From the NCBI RefSeq assembly GCF_014174215.1, contig NZ_JABEQL010000021.1, forward strand, positions 1-63,623: DNA of 63,623 bases. The letters run 5' to 3'. The notes below the pieces were generated by a model. The model made no database searches, was not told the origin of the DNA, and saw only the letters and a program-made list of their open reading frames with translations. Below, in pieces: positions 45,535-56,004 of the stretch. A program made the translations under genes and the position numbers. The stretch's first letter is position 1, and each line of letters starts with the position of its first letter. The stretch is from Gluconacetobacter tumulicola (GTDB taxonomy: Bacteria; Pseudomonadota; Alphaproteobacteria; Acetobacterales; Acetobacteraceae).

Positions 45535-46880
45535 GCGGCCCGGCCGTTATTGCCGCCGGCGAGACCGCGCAATCGGTGACCGAGCGCATCTGTGCGGTGA
45601 CGCTGCGGGAGGGGGCACGTCCCTGGACGCCGCTATGGTGGTGGGTGGCCTTTGCAGTCTCGCTGGGGCTGCTGGGGACGGGCGTGATTTCGGTCGCGTG
45701 GCTGTTCTATGCCGGGTTGGGTATCTGGGGCATCGACTGGCCGGTGGTCTGGGGCCTGGATATTCTCAATTACGTCTGGTGGATCGCCATTGCTTCGGGC
45801 GGCACGTTTATCTCCGCGCTGTTCTTCCTGCTGGGGGTGGAATGGCGCACGGCGCTGAATCGGCTGGCGGAAAGTCTGACACTATGCGCGGCGCTGTGTG
45901 CTGCGATCTTTCCTATCCTGCATCTGGGGCGGCCGTGGTTTTTCTACTGGCTGTTTCCCTATCCGAACACGATGGGGCTGTGGGCGCAGTTCCGCAGTCC
46001 GTTGGCGTGGGATTTTTTTGCGATCCTGACTTATGTTTTCGCCTCGATCCTGTTCTGGTATTTCGGCCTACTGCCGGATCTGGCGACCTTGCGCGATCGT
46101 GCGGGTCGGCCGGGGCAGCGTGTGTTCTATGGTGTGCTGGCGCTGGGTTTTCGCGGATCGGGCCGGCAATGGCGGCATTATCGGGCGGTCTATGCCGTCA
46201 TGGCCGCGCTGATGGCGCCGCTGGTGGTGTCGGTACACAGCATCGTGGGCATGGATTTCGCGGGGAGTGCTGGCACCGGCTGGCATTCCACGCAGTTTCC
46301 GCCCTTTTTCGTGTTCGGTGCGGCGCTGTCGGGGTTCGCCGTCGTGCTGGTGGCCATTCTGCCGCTGCGCGCGTTGCTGGGACTGCAGGCCTATGTGACG
46401 GCACGACATATCGATGTACTGGGCCGGCTGTTCCTGACCAGCTCGCTGTGTGTCGCCTATGCCTATCTCATGGACGCGTTTTCCACGTTCTACGGCTCGG
46501 ACCCGGCGGAGCGGACGATGTTCGTCCTGCGTGTTTTCGGCCTGTATGCGCCGGTCTATTGGGGCACCATCATCCTGAATATCCTGTTGCCGCAATTGTT
46601 GTGGTGGCGCGCGGTGCGGATGACTGCGCCCCTGATCTGGCTGATCGGGCTGGGCGTGCTGGTGGGCATGTGGCTGGAGCGGTTCCAGATCATCGTGACC
46701 AGTCTGGCGCGGACGCAGATGCCCTCTTCCTGGGGGCAATATACGCCGACCATATGGGAATGGAGCCTGCTGTTCGGCACGATCGGGCTGTTCCTGACCA
46801 CGTTCCTGCTGATCGTGCGGCTGATGCCGGTGGTGGCGATGGCGGAAATGCGTGCGATGCTGCGGGGAGGGGTCGGATGA
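45531..46880 (+). CDS. actC: alternative complex III membrane protein ActC (NrfD/PsrC-like)
   Basis: A 449-residue polytopic protein of the NrfD/PsrC family with about ten membrane segments. Family stretches include GIDWPVVWGLDILNYVWWIAIASGGTFISALFFLLGVEWRTALNRLAESLTLCA and HLGRPWFFYWLFPYPNTMGLWAQFRSPLAWDFFAI. It is the likely quinol-binding subunit. Its start overlaps actB by 4 bp (ATGA) and its stop overlaps actD the same way. Confidence 0.93.
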   Translation: MSGPAVIAAGETAQSVTERICAVTLREGARPWTPLWWWVAFAVSLGLLGTGVISVAWLFYAGLGIWGIDWPVVWGLDILNYVWWIAIASGGTFISALFFLLGVEWRTALNRLAESLTLCAALCAAIFPILHLGRPWFFYWLFPYPNTMGLWAQFRSPLAWDFFAILTYVFASILFWYFGLLPDLATLRDRAGRPGQRVFYGVLALGFRGSGRQWRHYRAVYAVMAALMAPLVVSVHSIVGMDFAGSAGTGWHSTQFPPFFVFGAALSGFAVVLVAILPLRALLGLQAYVTARHIDVLGRLFLTSSLCVAYAYLMDAFSTFYGSDPAERTMFVLRVFGLYAPVYWGTIILNILLPQLLWWRAVRMTAPLIWLIGLGVLVGMWLERFQIIVTSLARTQMPSSWGQYTPTIWEWSLLFGTIGLFLTTFLLIVRLMPVVAMAEMRAMLRGGVG

Positions 46881-47377
46881 TCGTCGCCGCCTTCGCCACC
46901 GAAAAGGGGATGAGGGAGGCTGCCGCCGAAATGCGGCACGGCGATTGCGGTTTTGTCGAAACCTATATGGCGATGGAGCCTTGGGAGGCCGAGGTCGGCG
47001 TGAAGGGGGGCTCCGTCCTGCCGGCCGTCATGCTGGGCGGCGGGATCGTGGGCGGGTTGGGGGGCTTTCTGATGCAGGCCTATGCCACGACCGTCAGCTA
47101 TCCGCAGAATATCGGCGGGCGGCCGGATCTGTCCTGGCCGTCCTATGTGCCGGCGACTTTCGAACTGGCGGTTCTGGGGGCGGTTGTCGCCGGTATGGCC
47201 GGGTTTCTGCTGCTGGCCGGGATGCCGCGCCTGTATGAGCCGGCCGATGAGGCTGATTGCATGCGCGGGGCCATGCTGGGGTCCTATGTGCTGGTCGTGC
47301 GGCCGGCTGACAGTGCGGAGGCGCGGCGGGTGCTGGCTCGTCATGCCCCGATCGGGATCAAGGAGGTAGCGGAATGA
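46877..47377 (+). CDS. actD: alternative complex III subunit ActD (DUF3341)
   Basis: A 166-residue protein of the DUF3341/ActD family. Its cytosolic start IVAAFATEKGMREAAAEMR and FVETYMAMEPWEAEVG is typical, followed by two membrane helices (LPAVMLGGGIVGGLGGFLMQ and FELAVLGAVVAGMAGFLLL). The start was placed at 46877 because it overlaps the actC stop; the long open frame upstream is actC read out of frame. Confidence 0.9.
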   Translation: MIVAAFATEKGMREAAAEMRHGDCGFVETYMAMEPWEAEVGVKGGSVLPAVMLGGGIVGGLGGFLMQAYATTVSYPQNIGGRPDLSWPSYVPATFELAVLGAVVAGMAGFLLLAGMPRLYEPADEADCMRGAMLGSYVLVVRPADSAEARRVLARHAPIGIKEVAE

Positions 47378-47859
47378 TGCCGCGTCCCGCCATCGCCCTT
47401 GGATTTGCTGCCGCGCTGGTGCTGCTTGCCGGCTGTGACGACATGACGAAGCAGAAGAAGCAGAACCCGTATGCCAGTCGTGCGACTGCGCCAGGCGAGG
47501 TTCCGGCCGGCACGGTGGCGTATGGCGAAATTTCCGCCCCGGTGCCGCCGGTGACGATGGCGCTGCTGGAGCGTGGACAGACCGAATATCACGTCTTCTG
47601 CGCGCCGTGCCATGCGGAGACCGGCGATGGGCACGGGATGATCGTGCAGCGCGGCTTTCCCGCGCCGCCGCCGCTGGCCGCGGAGCGTCCGCGGTTTGTC
47701 TATGATGTCATAACCAACGGTCGGGGCGTGATGTATGGTTTTGCCCAGCGGATCGCGCCGGAGGATCGCTGGGCCGTCGTTGCCTATGCGCATGCGTTGC
47801 AGCGCAGCCAGCATATGATGGTGACCGACCTGACGCCGGAACAGCGGATTGCGCCATGA
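47374..47859 (+). CDS. actE: alternative complex III monoheme cytochrome ActE
   Basis: A 161-residue lipoprotein cytochrome c. The signal sequence ends in a lipobox (VLLAGCDD, Cys about residue 22). A single heme motif CAPCH (about residue 76) lies in TEYHVFCAPCHAETGDGHGMI, with Met ligands available downstream. It overlaps actD and actF by 4 bp each. Confidence 0.9.
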   Translation: MMPRPAIALGFAAALVLLAGCDDMTKQKKQNPYASRATAPGEVPAGTVAYGEISAPVPPVTMALLERGQTEYHVFCAPCHAETGDGHGMIVQRGFPAPPPLAAERPRFVYDVITNGRGVMYGFAQRIAPEDRWAVVAYAHALQRSQHMMVTDLTPEQRIAP

Positions 47860-48896
47860 CCCAGATCCAGCTCCCCGGCGAAGGCGTTGCATGGGCCGTT
47901 GCCGCGCTGGCGGGGGTGGCGGTGCTGGCAGGGTTGGTGTGGATGCCTCATGCTGTCTATCGCCCTTGGCTGGGGGCGTGCGCGGCATGGCTGGGCTGGC
48001 CGTTGGGCAGCATGGCGTTGATGCTGACGCATGCGCTGACGGGCGGGCGTTGGGGCGAGATCCTGCGGCCTGCCCTGCGTGCCGGCGTGGCCACCCTGCC
48101 GCTGGGGCTGCCGGCGCTGGCGGTGCTGCTGGCCGGGGCGGGGGAGCTTTATCCCTGGCTGCATGGGGAGGGAGCGGCGCATGGCGCGAACCGGTTCTAT
48201 CTGAACCCGCTCTTCGCCCTGCTGCGGATTGCCCTGTATGCCGGGATCTGGGGCATGCTGGGGGTGTTGTGCCTGCGTGGGCAGGGGCTGGCGCGTATTG
48301 CGCCGGCGGGGCTGATCCTGCTGGCCCTGACGTTCAGTTTCGCGTCCATCGATCTGACGGAATCGCTCGATCCGCACTTCAATTCCAGTGCCTACGGGCT
48401 GATTGCCTCCGCAGGCGCCGGCCTGCTGGCGCTGGCGCTGGCCATGCTGCTGGTGCTGCTGGCGGGTGCTCCGCAGGCCGACCGGATCGTGCTGCGCGAA
48501 CTGGCCCGGCTGTTGCTGGGGCTGACAGTGCTGTGGGCGTATCTGGATTTCATGCAGTTCCTGATCGTCTGGCAGTCCAATCTGCCGGTCGAGGCGGCGT
48601 GGTATGGCCGCCGCCTGCATGGCGGGTGGGGGAGCGTTGCGGTGGGGATCGTGCTGCTGCATTTCCTGCTGCCCTTTGCACTGCTGATGCTTGCGCCGTT
48701 GCAGGTTCGGCGCCTGGTCGTGCTGGGTGCGGCGGGGCTGCTGGTGGCCATGGAGGTCGTGCGCAATCTGTGGCTGGTGTTGCCGGGGCAGGCGTCGGTT
48801 TCGGTGCTGCTGACGCTGGCGTCGCTCCTGCTTTTTGGGGCAGCGGGGGCGGCGCTTGGTATTCGCGCGATGCAGCGTGAGGTGCGCCATGCCTGA
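47856..48896 (+). CDS. actF: alternative complex III membrane protein ActF
   Basis: A 346-residue polytopic membrane protein with about ten hydrophobic segments in the ActF family. Fitting features are the position after actE, the sequences HALTGGRWGEILRPALRAGVATLPLGLPALAVLLAGAGELYPW and LLGLTVLWAYLDFMQFLIVWQSNLPVEAAWYGRRLHGGW. It closes the actABCDEF set. Confidence 0.9.
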   Translation: MTQIQLPGEGVAWAVAALAGVAVLAGLVWMPHAVYRPWLGACAAWLGWPLGSMALMLTHALTGGRWGEILRPALRAGVATLPLGLPALAVLLAGAGELYPWLHGEGAAHGANRFYLNPLFALLRIALYAGIWGMLGVLCLRGQGLARIAPAGLILLALTFSFASIDLTESLDPHFNSSAYGLIASAGAGLLALALAMLLVLLAGAPQADRIVLRELARLLLGLTVLWAYLDFMQFLIVWQSNLPVEAAWYGRRLHGGWGSVAVGIVLLHFLLPFALLMLAPLQVRRLVVLGAAGLLVAMEVVRNLWLVLPGQASVSVLLTLASLLLFGAAGAALGIRAMQREVRHA

Positions 48897-49269
48897 TGGT
48901 CCCGCCCCGCCTTTTTCCCGCCCCCGGCATGAGGCCCGGGACGTTGCCCTGCGCCCTGTCCTGGCCGTTGGCCTTGGGGTGGGCGTGGCGTTGGTGATGC
49001 TGGCGGTGGTGGCCAATCTCCTGTTTCCGCAGCACCGGCTGGACAGGCTGATGGCCGCGCCTCTGCCGCCGATGGCAGCACCCGCGCTGCAAAGCGATCC
49101 ACCGGCCGACATGGCGGCCTTTCGTGCGGCGGACATGGCGCGGTTGAACGGGTTCGGCTGGGTCGATCGCGCGCATGGGGTGGCGCATGTGCCGATCGGG
49201 CAGGCGATGCGGCAGGTGGCACGTGAGGGGATTCCAGACTGGCCTGCCGGCGGGGCGGAGCAGCCATGA
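48889..49269 (+). CDS. small membrane protein of the act-cox operon
   Basis: A 126-residue protein with one membrane segment (AVGLGVGVALVMLAVVANLLF, about residues 26-46) and a periplasmic tail with GWVDRAHGVAHVPIGQAMRQVAREGIPDWP. Similar small proteins lie at this place in other act-cox operons and may be assembly or accessory factors. It overlaps actF by 8 bp and the SCO gene by 4 bp. Confidence 0.75.
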   Translation: MPDGPAPPFSRPRHEARDVALRPVLAVGLGVGVALVMLAVVANLLFPQHRLDRLMAAPLPPMAAPALQSDPPADMAAFRAADMARLNGFGWVDRAHGVAHVPIGQAMRQVAREGIPDWPAGGAEQP

Positions 49270-50033
49270 TCGGGCGGGCCATCCTGGCGGCGCTGGTTCT
49301 GACGGTCTCCATGCCGGCATGGGCGGGCACGATGCGGGATCTGGCCTTCACCCAGCGGCAGGGGGCGTCTCTGCCGCTGGATGCACGCTTTACCGACACG
49401 GCAGGGCGCAATTTGCCGCTGGGGGCGTTTGTCGGCGGTCATCCGGCGATCCTGTCGATCGGCTATTATGCGTGCCCCAATCTATGCGCGCTGGAACGCG
49501 AGGACCTGCTGCATGCGCTGGATGGCAGCGGGCTGAAGACGCCTGACGATTACACGCTGATCGTCGTCAGTATCGACCCCGCCGAAACCGTTGCGCTGGC
49601 GCGTCAGGCCCGGGAGGACGATCTGGGCCGCCATGCCCCACCGGGTGCGGAGCGGGGCTGGCACTTCCTGGTTGGAGAGGGGCCGTCGATCCGGCGGCTG
49701 GCGGATGCGGTAGGGTTCCATGCGCGCTACGATCCGGGGCTGAAGCAGTATCTGCACCCGATGGGGCTGGTGTTCACGACACCGGCCGGGATGGTTTCGG
49801 GCTATGTGCTGGGGGTGGGCTACCGCTCTGGCGATGTGCGCCAGGCCGTGATGCAGGCGGCGGCGGGGCAGCGGGCCGAGGCGTCACCCGTGCTGCTGCT
49901 GTGCTTTCATTACGATGCGGCCACCGGGCGCTACACGCTGGCCGTTCGCAAGCTGCTGCAACTGGGCGCGCTGATGACGGTGCTGGCCCTGGGGACCATG
50001 CTGGGCATGGCGCATTGGCGGAGGGTGCGATGA
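49266..50033 (+). CDS. SCO1/SenC family copper chaperone of the caa3 operon
   Basis: A 255-residue SCO-family protein with a signal peptide (MPAWA-GT) and the copper motif CPNLCALE (about residue 77), plus His in QYLHPMGLVFTTPAG. It has a C-terminal membrane segment (LLQLGALMTVLALGTMLGMA), so it may be anchored at its C-terminus. It probably loads copper into the CuA site of the subunit II encoded immediately downstream, which it overlaps by 4 bp. Confidence 0.88.
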   Translation: MIGRAILAALVLTVSMPAWAGTMRDLAFTQRQGASLPLDARFTDTAGRNLPLGAFVGGHPAILSIGYYACPNLCALEREDLLHALDGSGLKTPDDYTLIVVSIDPAETVALARQAREDDLGRHAPPGAERGWHFLVGEGPSIRRLADAVGFHARYDPGLKQYLHPMGLVFTTPAGMVSGYVLGVGYRSGDVRQAVMQAAAGQRAEASPVLLLCFHYDAATGRYTLAVRKLLQLGALMTVLALGTMLGMAHWRRVR

Positions 50034-50995
50034 TCTGGCTGCCCGAAGCTTCGGCCCATGCCATGCGGATCGATATCCTGCTGGCCGGTCTAGTGATCAT
50101 CAGCCTGGCGGTGCTGGGGCTGGTGTTCGGGCTGATGGTGCTGAACGTGCTGCGCTTTCGCGCCGGCCGGACGACGGCCATCGCGCGGGCTATCGCCGAA
50201 CATAAGAGCTGGGGGTTCGAGATCGCCTGGACCTCGGCAACGCTGCTGATCTTCTTCGGCCTGTTTTTGTGGGCGACGCAGCTCTATGTCGTGGGCTTTC
50301 GGCCGCCGGCCGATGCGATCCAGATCTATGTCACCGGCAAGCAATGGATGTGGAAGATCCAGTATCCGGGTGGCCAGCGCGAGATCAACGCGCTGCATGT
50401 GCCGGCGGGCCGGCCGGTCCAGCTTCTGCTGACATCGGAAGACGTGATCCATGACTTCTCGATCCCGGCGCTGCGGATCAAGCATGATGTGCTGCCGGGC
50501 CGGTACCAGAGCCTGTGGTTCACGGCGACGCAGACCGGATCGTTTCGTCTTTATTGCACGCAGTTCTGCGGACTGGGCCATTCCCGCATGACCGCCACGC
50601 TGACGGTCATGAATGCCACGGATTATGCCGGCTGGCTGAACAGCGCCCGGGCCAGTGGCAGTCTGGCGACAGTGGGGGAGGCGCTGTTCATCCGCAGCGG
50701 TTGCAGCGGCTGTCATGCCTCCAGCCGCTATGCCCCGGATGCGGGGGATACCAGCCGGGCGCCGTCGATGGTCGGGCTGTACGGCAGCCGCGTGGCGCTG
50801 GCGGATGGGCGGGCGATCTTAGCCGATGCGGCCTTTCTGCATGATTCGATTCTTGATCCGCCCCGCAGGCAGGGTGCGTCGTTCGCGACCGAAATGCCGT
50901 CCTTTCGCGGCGTGCTGACCGAGGACGATCTGGCCGCGCTGGTCGCCTATCTGCAGACCCTCTCGCCCACCCTTCCTCCAGAAGCAGGGAATTGA
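50030..50995 (+). CDS. coxB: cytochrome c oxidase subunit II with fused cytochrome c (caa3 type)
   Basis: A 321-residue subunit II. Two membrane segments (about 12-38 and 62-90) precede the CuA domain with ligands Cys176, Cys180, His184 and Met187 in [13 protein letters not shown], and the earlier His in [12 protein letters not shown] cytochrome c domain with CSGCH (about 225) and a downstream Met follows. This fusion marks caa3 oxidases, which accept electrons from a c-type cytochrome such as ActE or ActA. Confidence 0.94.
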   Translation: MIWLPEASAHAMRIDILLAGLVIISLAVLGLVFGLMVLNVLRFRAGRTTAIARAIAEHKSWGFEIAWTSATLLIFFGLFLWATQLYVVGFRPPADAIQIYVTGKQWMWKIQYPGGQREINALHVPAGRPVQLLLTSEDVIHDFSIPALRIKHDVLPGRYQSLWFTATQTGSFRLYCTQFCGLGHSRMTATLTVMNATDYAGWLNSARASGSLATVGEALFIRSGCSGCHASSRYAPDAGDTSRAPSMVGLYGSRVALADGRAILADAAFLHDSILDPPRRQGASFATEMPSFRGVLTEDDLAALVAYLQTLSPTLPPEAGN

Positions 50996-51000
50996 ATGCG

Positions 51001-52624
<1,624 letters not shown>

Positions 52625-52632
<8 letters not shown>

Positions 52633-53272
52633 CGGGTCGGTGCTGGACCACCATTCCCCTTATGAGACACCGCTGCATCGCGACGAGAGCGCGATTGCCG
52701 GCATGTGGCTGTTCCTGGCCAGCGAGGCGTTGCTGTTCGGCGGCCTGTTTCTGGTCTGCCTGGTCTATTCGCAGACCCGTGCCGGGGGATGGGCCGAGGG
52801 CGTGCGCCATACGAACCTGACGATCGGGGCGGTCAACACGCTGATCCTGATCACCAGCAGCGCGGTTTATACGCTGGCGGTCGAGGCGGGTAGGCGCGGT
52901 GACAATCGCGGCGTGGTTCGGGCCGGACTCGGCGCCGCGGGGTTGGGCCTGGCGTTCCTGGTCCTGAAGGGTGTCGAATGGGGGCAGGAATTCAGCGAGA
53001 ACCTGTTTCCCGGGCCGCATTTCGCCCTTCATGGTCCGGCGTCCGGGGCGGCTGCACTGTTCTACAGCTTCTATTTCCTGGCGACCTTCCTGCATGGCAT
53101 GCACATGGTGGTCGGGATCGGGTTGATCCTGTGGATCTGCCGCAGGGCCCGTCAGGGGGCGTTCAGTCCGGCATGGAGCACGCCCGTCGATGTCGTGGGG
53201 CTGTATTGGAGCTTCGTCGATCTGATCTGGATGCTGCTGTTCCCGCTGCTCTATCTGATCGGGCGGGCGTGA
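52625..53272 (+). CDS. coxC: cytochrome c oxidase subunit III
   Basis: A 215-residue subunit III with about five membrane segments: [85 protein letters not shown] and [33 protein letters not shown] and [10 protein letters not shown] are the family signatures. It overlaps coxA by 8 bp. Confidence 0.94.
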
Positions 53273-53592
53273 TGGCGCGCATCGCGGCCTGCTGGGGGAT
53301 GCTGGTCCTGCTGCTGGCGGCGGAGTTGGCGGCCACGTGGGCAGGTTACGGTATTGCAGTCTGTGTGGTGGCGGTGCTGATGGTTCTGGTCATCGTACTG
53401 GGTTTCATGCAGATCCTGCGCGGGCCGCCGCTTGCGATCATCTTCGCGCTTGGCGGACTGTTCTGGCTGACGATTCTGCTGGCGCTGGGCAGCCTGGACA
53501 GTTTTACCCGCACGACCGTTCCGGTGCCTGGGGGCGCCCTGGATGGTCCTGCCTTGCCTGACCGCGCGGCCGTTCCGAAGGCGAGCGGATAG
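53272..53592 (+). CDS. coxD: cytochrome c oxidase subunit IV-like
   Basis: A 106-residue protein with three membrane segments (about residues 4-20, 24-47 and 53-73) and a polar tail, matching prokaryotic caa3 subunit IV. The start overlaps the coxC stop by one base (TGATG). It ends the act-cox operon. Confidence 0.8.
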   Translation: MARIAACWGMLVLLLAAELAATWAGYGIAVCVVAVLMVLVIVLGFMQILRGPPLAIIFALGGLFWLTILLALGSLDSFTRTTVPVPGGALDGPALPDRAAVPKASG

Positions 53593-53613
53593 TTTCATGA
53601 AAGATACACGAAA
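53592..53613 (+). promoter_or_regulatory. possible Pho-box-like direct repeat before the PlcP-like gene
   Basis: GTTTCAT-GAAA-GATACAC-GAAA has the 11-bp period of a PhoB box, with 5 of 7 matches to CTGTCAT in the first half and few in the second. It starts at the last base of the coxD stop, 46 bp before the PlcP-like start. It is weak taken alone, but the downstream pair is a known phosphate-starvation module. Confidence 0.25.
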
Positions 53614-53658
53614 GAAATAGTCGGATGCGGCTAGAGAGGGCACATCCTTCATCAGGGT

Positions 53659-54498
53659 ATGCCGCTTGCGATGAACGTGATTCTGAACGATCGACTTGCA
53701 TCCGCCAGTTATCGGACCGTCTTTGTTTCGGACGTCCATCTGGGAACGCGCGATTGCCGTGCCGACCTGCTGGCGGAATTCCTGCGCAATCTGACCTGTC
53801 AGCGTCTGTATCTGGTCGGCGATATCATCGACGGCTGGAAGCTGAAGCGCTCGTGGTTCTGGAACAGTCATCATGACGATGTGCTGAACCTGATCCTGCG
53901 CATGGGACGCAGCGGGACCGAGATCATCTATATTCCCGGCAATCATGACGAGATGTTCCGCCGCTGGCTGCCGCACGAGCTGGAAGTTGCCGGCATCCGC
54001 CTGTGTGGCGAGGCCGAGCATGTGACCGCGACCGGCCGGAAGTTCCTGGTCCTGCATGGAGACGAATTCGACAGCGTGGTGCGCTATGCCCCCTTCCTGG
54101 CGATGCTGGGGGACCGGGCCTATACGCTGGCGCTGGTCGTCAACCGCTGGTTCAACCTGGCGCGGCGGCGGCTGGGGCTGCCCTATCGCTCGCTGTCGCA
54201 ATGGCTGAAGCGGCAGGTGAAGAGCGCGGTCATGGCCATCGACCGGTTCGAGACCGCCGTGGCGGACGAGGCGCGGCGCCGGGGCATGGACGGGGTGATC
54301 TGCGGCCATATCCATCATGCCGTGATCAAGGATCTGGACGGCGTGCTGTACATGAATGATGGCGACTGGGTCGAAAGTTGCAGCGCGCTGGTGGAACATC
54401 ACGACGGCAGCATGGAACTTCTGGACGTAACCGATGTCCGAAACCGGTTTCCGGCACCTGCGCCGCTGGCGTCGCCGCTGTTTGCCGCCGGTGCCTGA
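53659..54498 (+). CDS. PlcP-like metallophosphoesterase (phospholipase C or LpxH-like)
   Basis: A 279-residue calcineurin-like phosphoesterase. All metal motifs are present: FVSDVHLG (about residue 22), LVGDIIDGW (about 52), IPGNHDE (about 95), LHGDEFD (about 130) and CGHIHHA (about 215). The sequence follows the alphaproteobacterial PlcP pattern (TVFVSDVHLGTRDCRADLLAEFL, DGVICGHIHHAVIKDLDGVLYMNDGDWVESCSALVEHHDG). PlcP degrades phospholipids under phosphate limitation. The family is often labelled UDP-2,3-diacylglucosamine diphosphatase. The glycosyltransferase next door favours PlcP. Confidence 0.75.
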   Translation: MPLAMNVILNDRLASASYRTVFVSDVHLGTRDCRADLLAEFLRNLTCQRLYLVGDIIDGWKLKRSWFWNSHHDDVLNLILRMGRSGTEIIYIPGNHDEMFRRWLPHELEVAGIRLCGEAEHVTATGRKFLVLHGDEFDSVVRYAPFLAMLGDRAYTLALVVNRWFNLARRRLGLPYRSLSQWLKRQVKSAVMAIDRFETAVADEARRRGMDGVICGHIHHAVIKDLDGVLYMNDGDWVESCSALVEHHDGSMELLDVTDVRNRFPAPAPLASPLFAAGA

Positions 54499-55590
54499 GT
54501 GACGGACGGCGTGGCTGCCGCTGTCGAACGGCAGGAGGACACGGCGGAGGGCTCCCTGCGCATCCTGATGGTCAGCGATGCGTGGTATCCGCAGGTCAAC
54601 GGCGTGGTGCGCACCGTCTCGCGCCTGCGGGACGCGCTGGAAGCGATGGGGCATACGGTCGAGATCATCGGCCCGCATCTATTCCGCACCGTGCCGTGCC
54701 CGACCTATCCCGAGATCCGGCTGTGCATTCTGCCCGGCCGCCTGCTGGACCGGCTGATCGAAGCCTTTCGGCCCGATGCGATCCATATCGTGACCGAAGG
54801 GCCGCTTGGCCTGGCCGCGCGTCGCTGGGCGATCCGCCATGGGCGGTGCTTCACCTCGTCATTCCATACGCGTTTTCCGGAATATATCCGCGCCCGTATC
54901 GGGTTCTCGACGCCGCTGCCCTATCGATTCCTGCGCTGGTTCCATGGTGCGGCGGCGTTGACGCTGGTGCCGACGGCCAGCCTTCTCGAAGATCTGCGCG
55001 AGCGGGACTTCGCGCATCTGGAATGCTGGACCCGGGGTGTCGATGCCGACCGGTTCCACCCTGATGCCGCCGCGGTCGACTGGCACGTTCGGTATGACAT
55101 ACGCGGTCCGTACCTGCTCTATGTCGGACGGGTGGCGGTGGAGAAGAATCTGGAGGCGTTCCTGTCGCTGGATCTTCCCGGCACCCGGATCGTGGTGGGG
55201 GACGGGCCGGATCGGGTGGCTCTGGCCGCGCGCTATCCGGACGTGCTGTTTACCGGCTATCTGACCGGTGCGGATCTGGCGGCGGCCTATGCGGCCAGCG
55301 ACGTGTTCGTCTTTCCCAGCCTGACCGACACGTTCGGGCTGGTGATTCTGGAAGCGCTGGCCTGCGGAGTGCCGGTTGCGGCCTTCGACGTGACCGGGCC
55401 GCGCGATATTCTGCCGCCGGGCGTGTCGGCGGTGGGTGCGATCGGGCCGGACCTGCGGCGCAATATCCTGGCCGCGCTGCGGGGAGATCGTGCCGCCTGC
55501 CGGGCTCATGCCGCCCGGTTCACCTGGGAGGCCTGTGCGCGCATGTTCCTCGATGCCCTTACGCGCGCGCAGAATATGTCCGCGCGTTGA
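54499..55590 (+). CDS. glycosyltransferase family 4, Agt-like
   Basis: A 363-residue GT4-fold glycosyltransferase. Motifs: LMVSDAWYPQVNGVVRTVSRLRDALEAMGH (about residue 25-55), EGPLGLAARRWAIRHGRCFTSSFHTRFPEY (about 98-128), LYVGRVAVEKNLEAFLSL (about 208) and the EX7E-type region VFVFPSLTDTFGLVILEALACGVPVAAFDVTGP (about 270-305). GTG 54499 follows the PlcP-like stop without a gap. In other alphaproteobacteria such a neighbour (Agt) puts sugars on the diacylglycerol released by PlcP, making glycolipids. Confidence 0.82.
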   Translation: MTDGVAAAVERQEDTAEGSLRILMVSDAWYPQVNGVVRTVSRLRDALEAMGHTVEIIGPHLFRTVPCPTYPEIRLCILPGRLLDRLIEAFRPDAIHIVTEGPLGLAARRWAIRHGRCFTSSFHTRFPEYIRARIGFSTPLPYRFLRWFHGAAALTLVPTASLLEDLRERDFAHLECWTRGVDADRFHPDAAAVDWHVRYDIRGPYLLYVGRVAVEKNLEAFLSLDLPGTRIVVGDGPDRVALAARYPDVLFTGYLTGADLAAAYAASDVFVFPSLTDTFGLVILEALACGVPVAAFDVTGPRDILPPGVSAVGAIGPDLRRNILAALRGDRAACRAHAARFTWEACARMFLDALTRAQNMSAR

Positions 55591-55713
55591 ACGGCTGACC
55601 GGGCGGGGCGTTTCCGGTTACGGCGGTTCGACGGGATGGACCGACGGCCGAAAACACCGTAACGGGGCCGGGCGCCGGGGATGACCCCGGCTCTGCCAGG
55701 AAGGGAAATCGTC

Positions 55714-55992
55714 ATGGAGGGCGTCATTGCCGTTGTTACGGGCCTGCTTCTGAGCCTGTTCGGCCTGATCCTGACGGCGGTTGCCGCGATCGAGAATCTG
55801 GCGCGGCAGGTCCTTGCCGGTATGGGCATCCGGGGCGAACTGCAGACGGCGCTTCTGATCATTCTGCTGGTCAGCCTGGCGATCGGTGCCTTCCGCCTGT
55901 TCGGGGGCGTGTTCGCCGTTCTGATCGGGCTGGTGCTGATGCTGATCCTGCTGCACGCCCTGCTGGTGACAGCGGGCGTGCCGGTGCATTGA
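55714..55992 (+). CDS. small hydrophobic membrane protein
   Basis: A 92-residue protein made largely of hydrophobic segments: VIAVVTGLLLSLFGLILTAVAAI, TALLIILLVSLAIGAFRLFGGVFAVLIGLVLMLILLHALLV. It should have two or three membrane helices. AAGGGAAA lies before the ATG at 55714. No family is recognised; it converges with the amidohydrolase. Confidence 0.7.
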   Translation: MEGVIAVVTGLLLSLFGLILTAVAAIENLARQVLAGMGIRGELQTALLIILLVSLAIGAFRLFGGVFAVLIGLVLMLILLHALLVTAGVPVH

Positions 55993-56004
55993 CTTGGCCC
56001 TGGC

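Noticed and set aside
45491-46876. The first 462 codons of a long frame that ends as actD
   Set aside because: This part is actC read in the wrong frame; the true actD start overlaps the actC stop at 46877.
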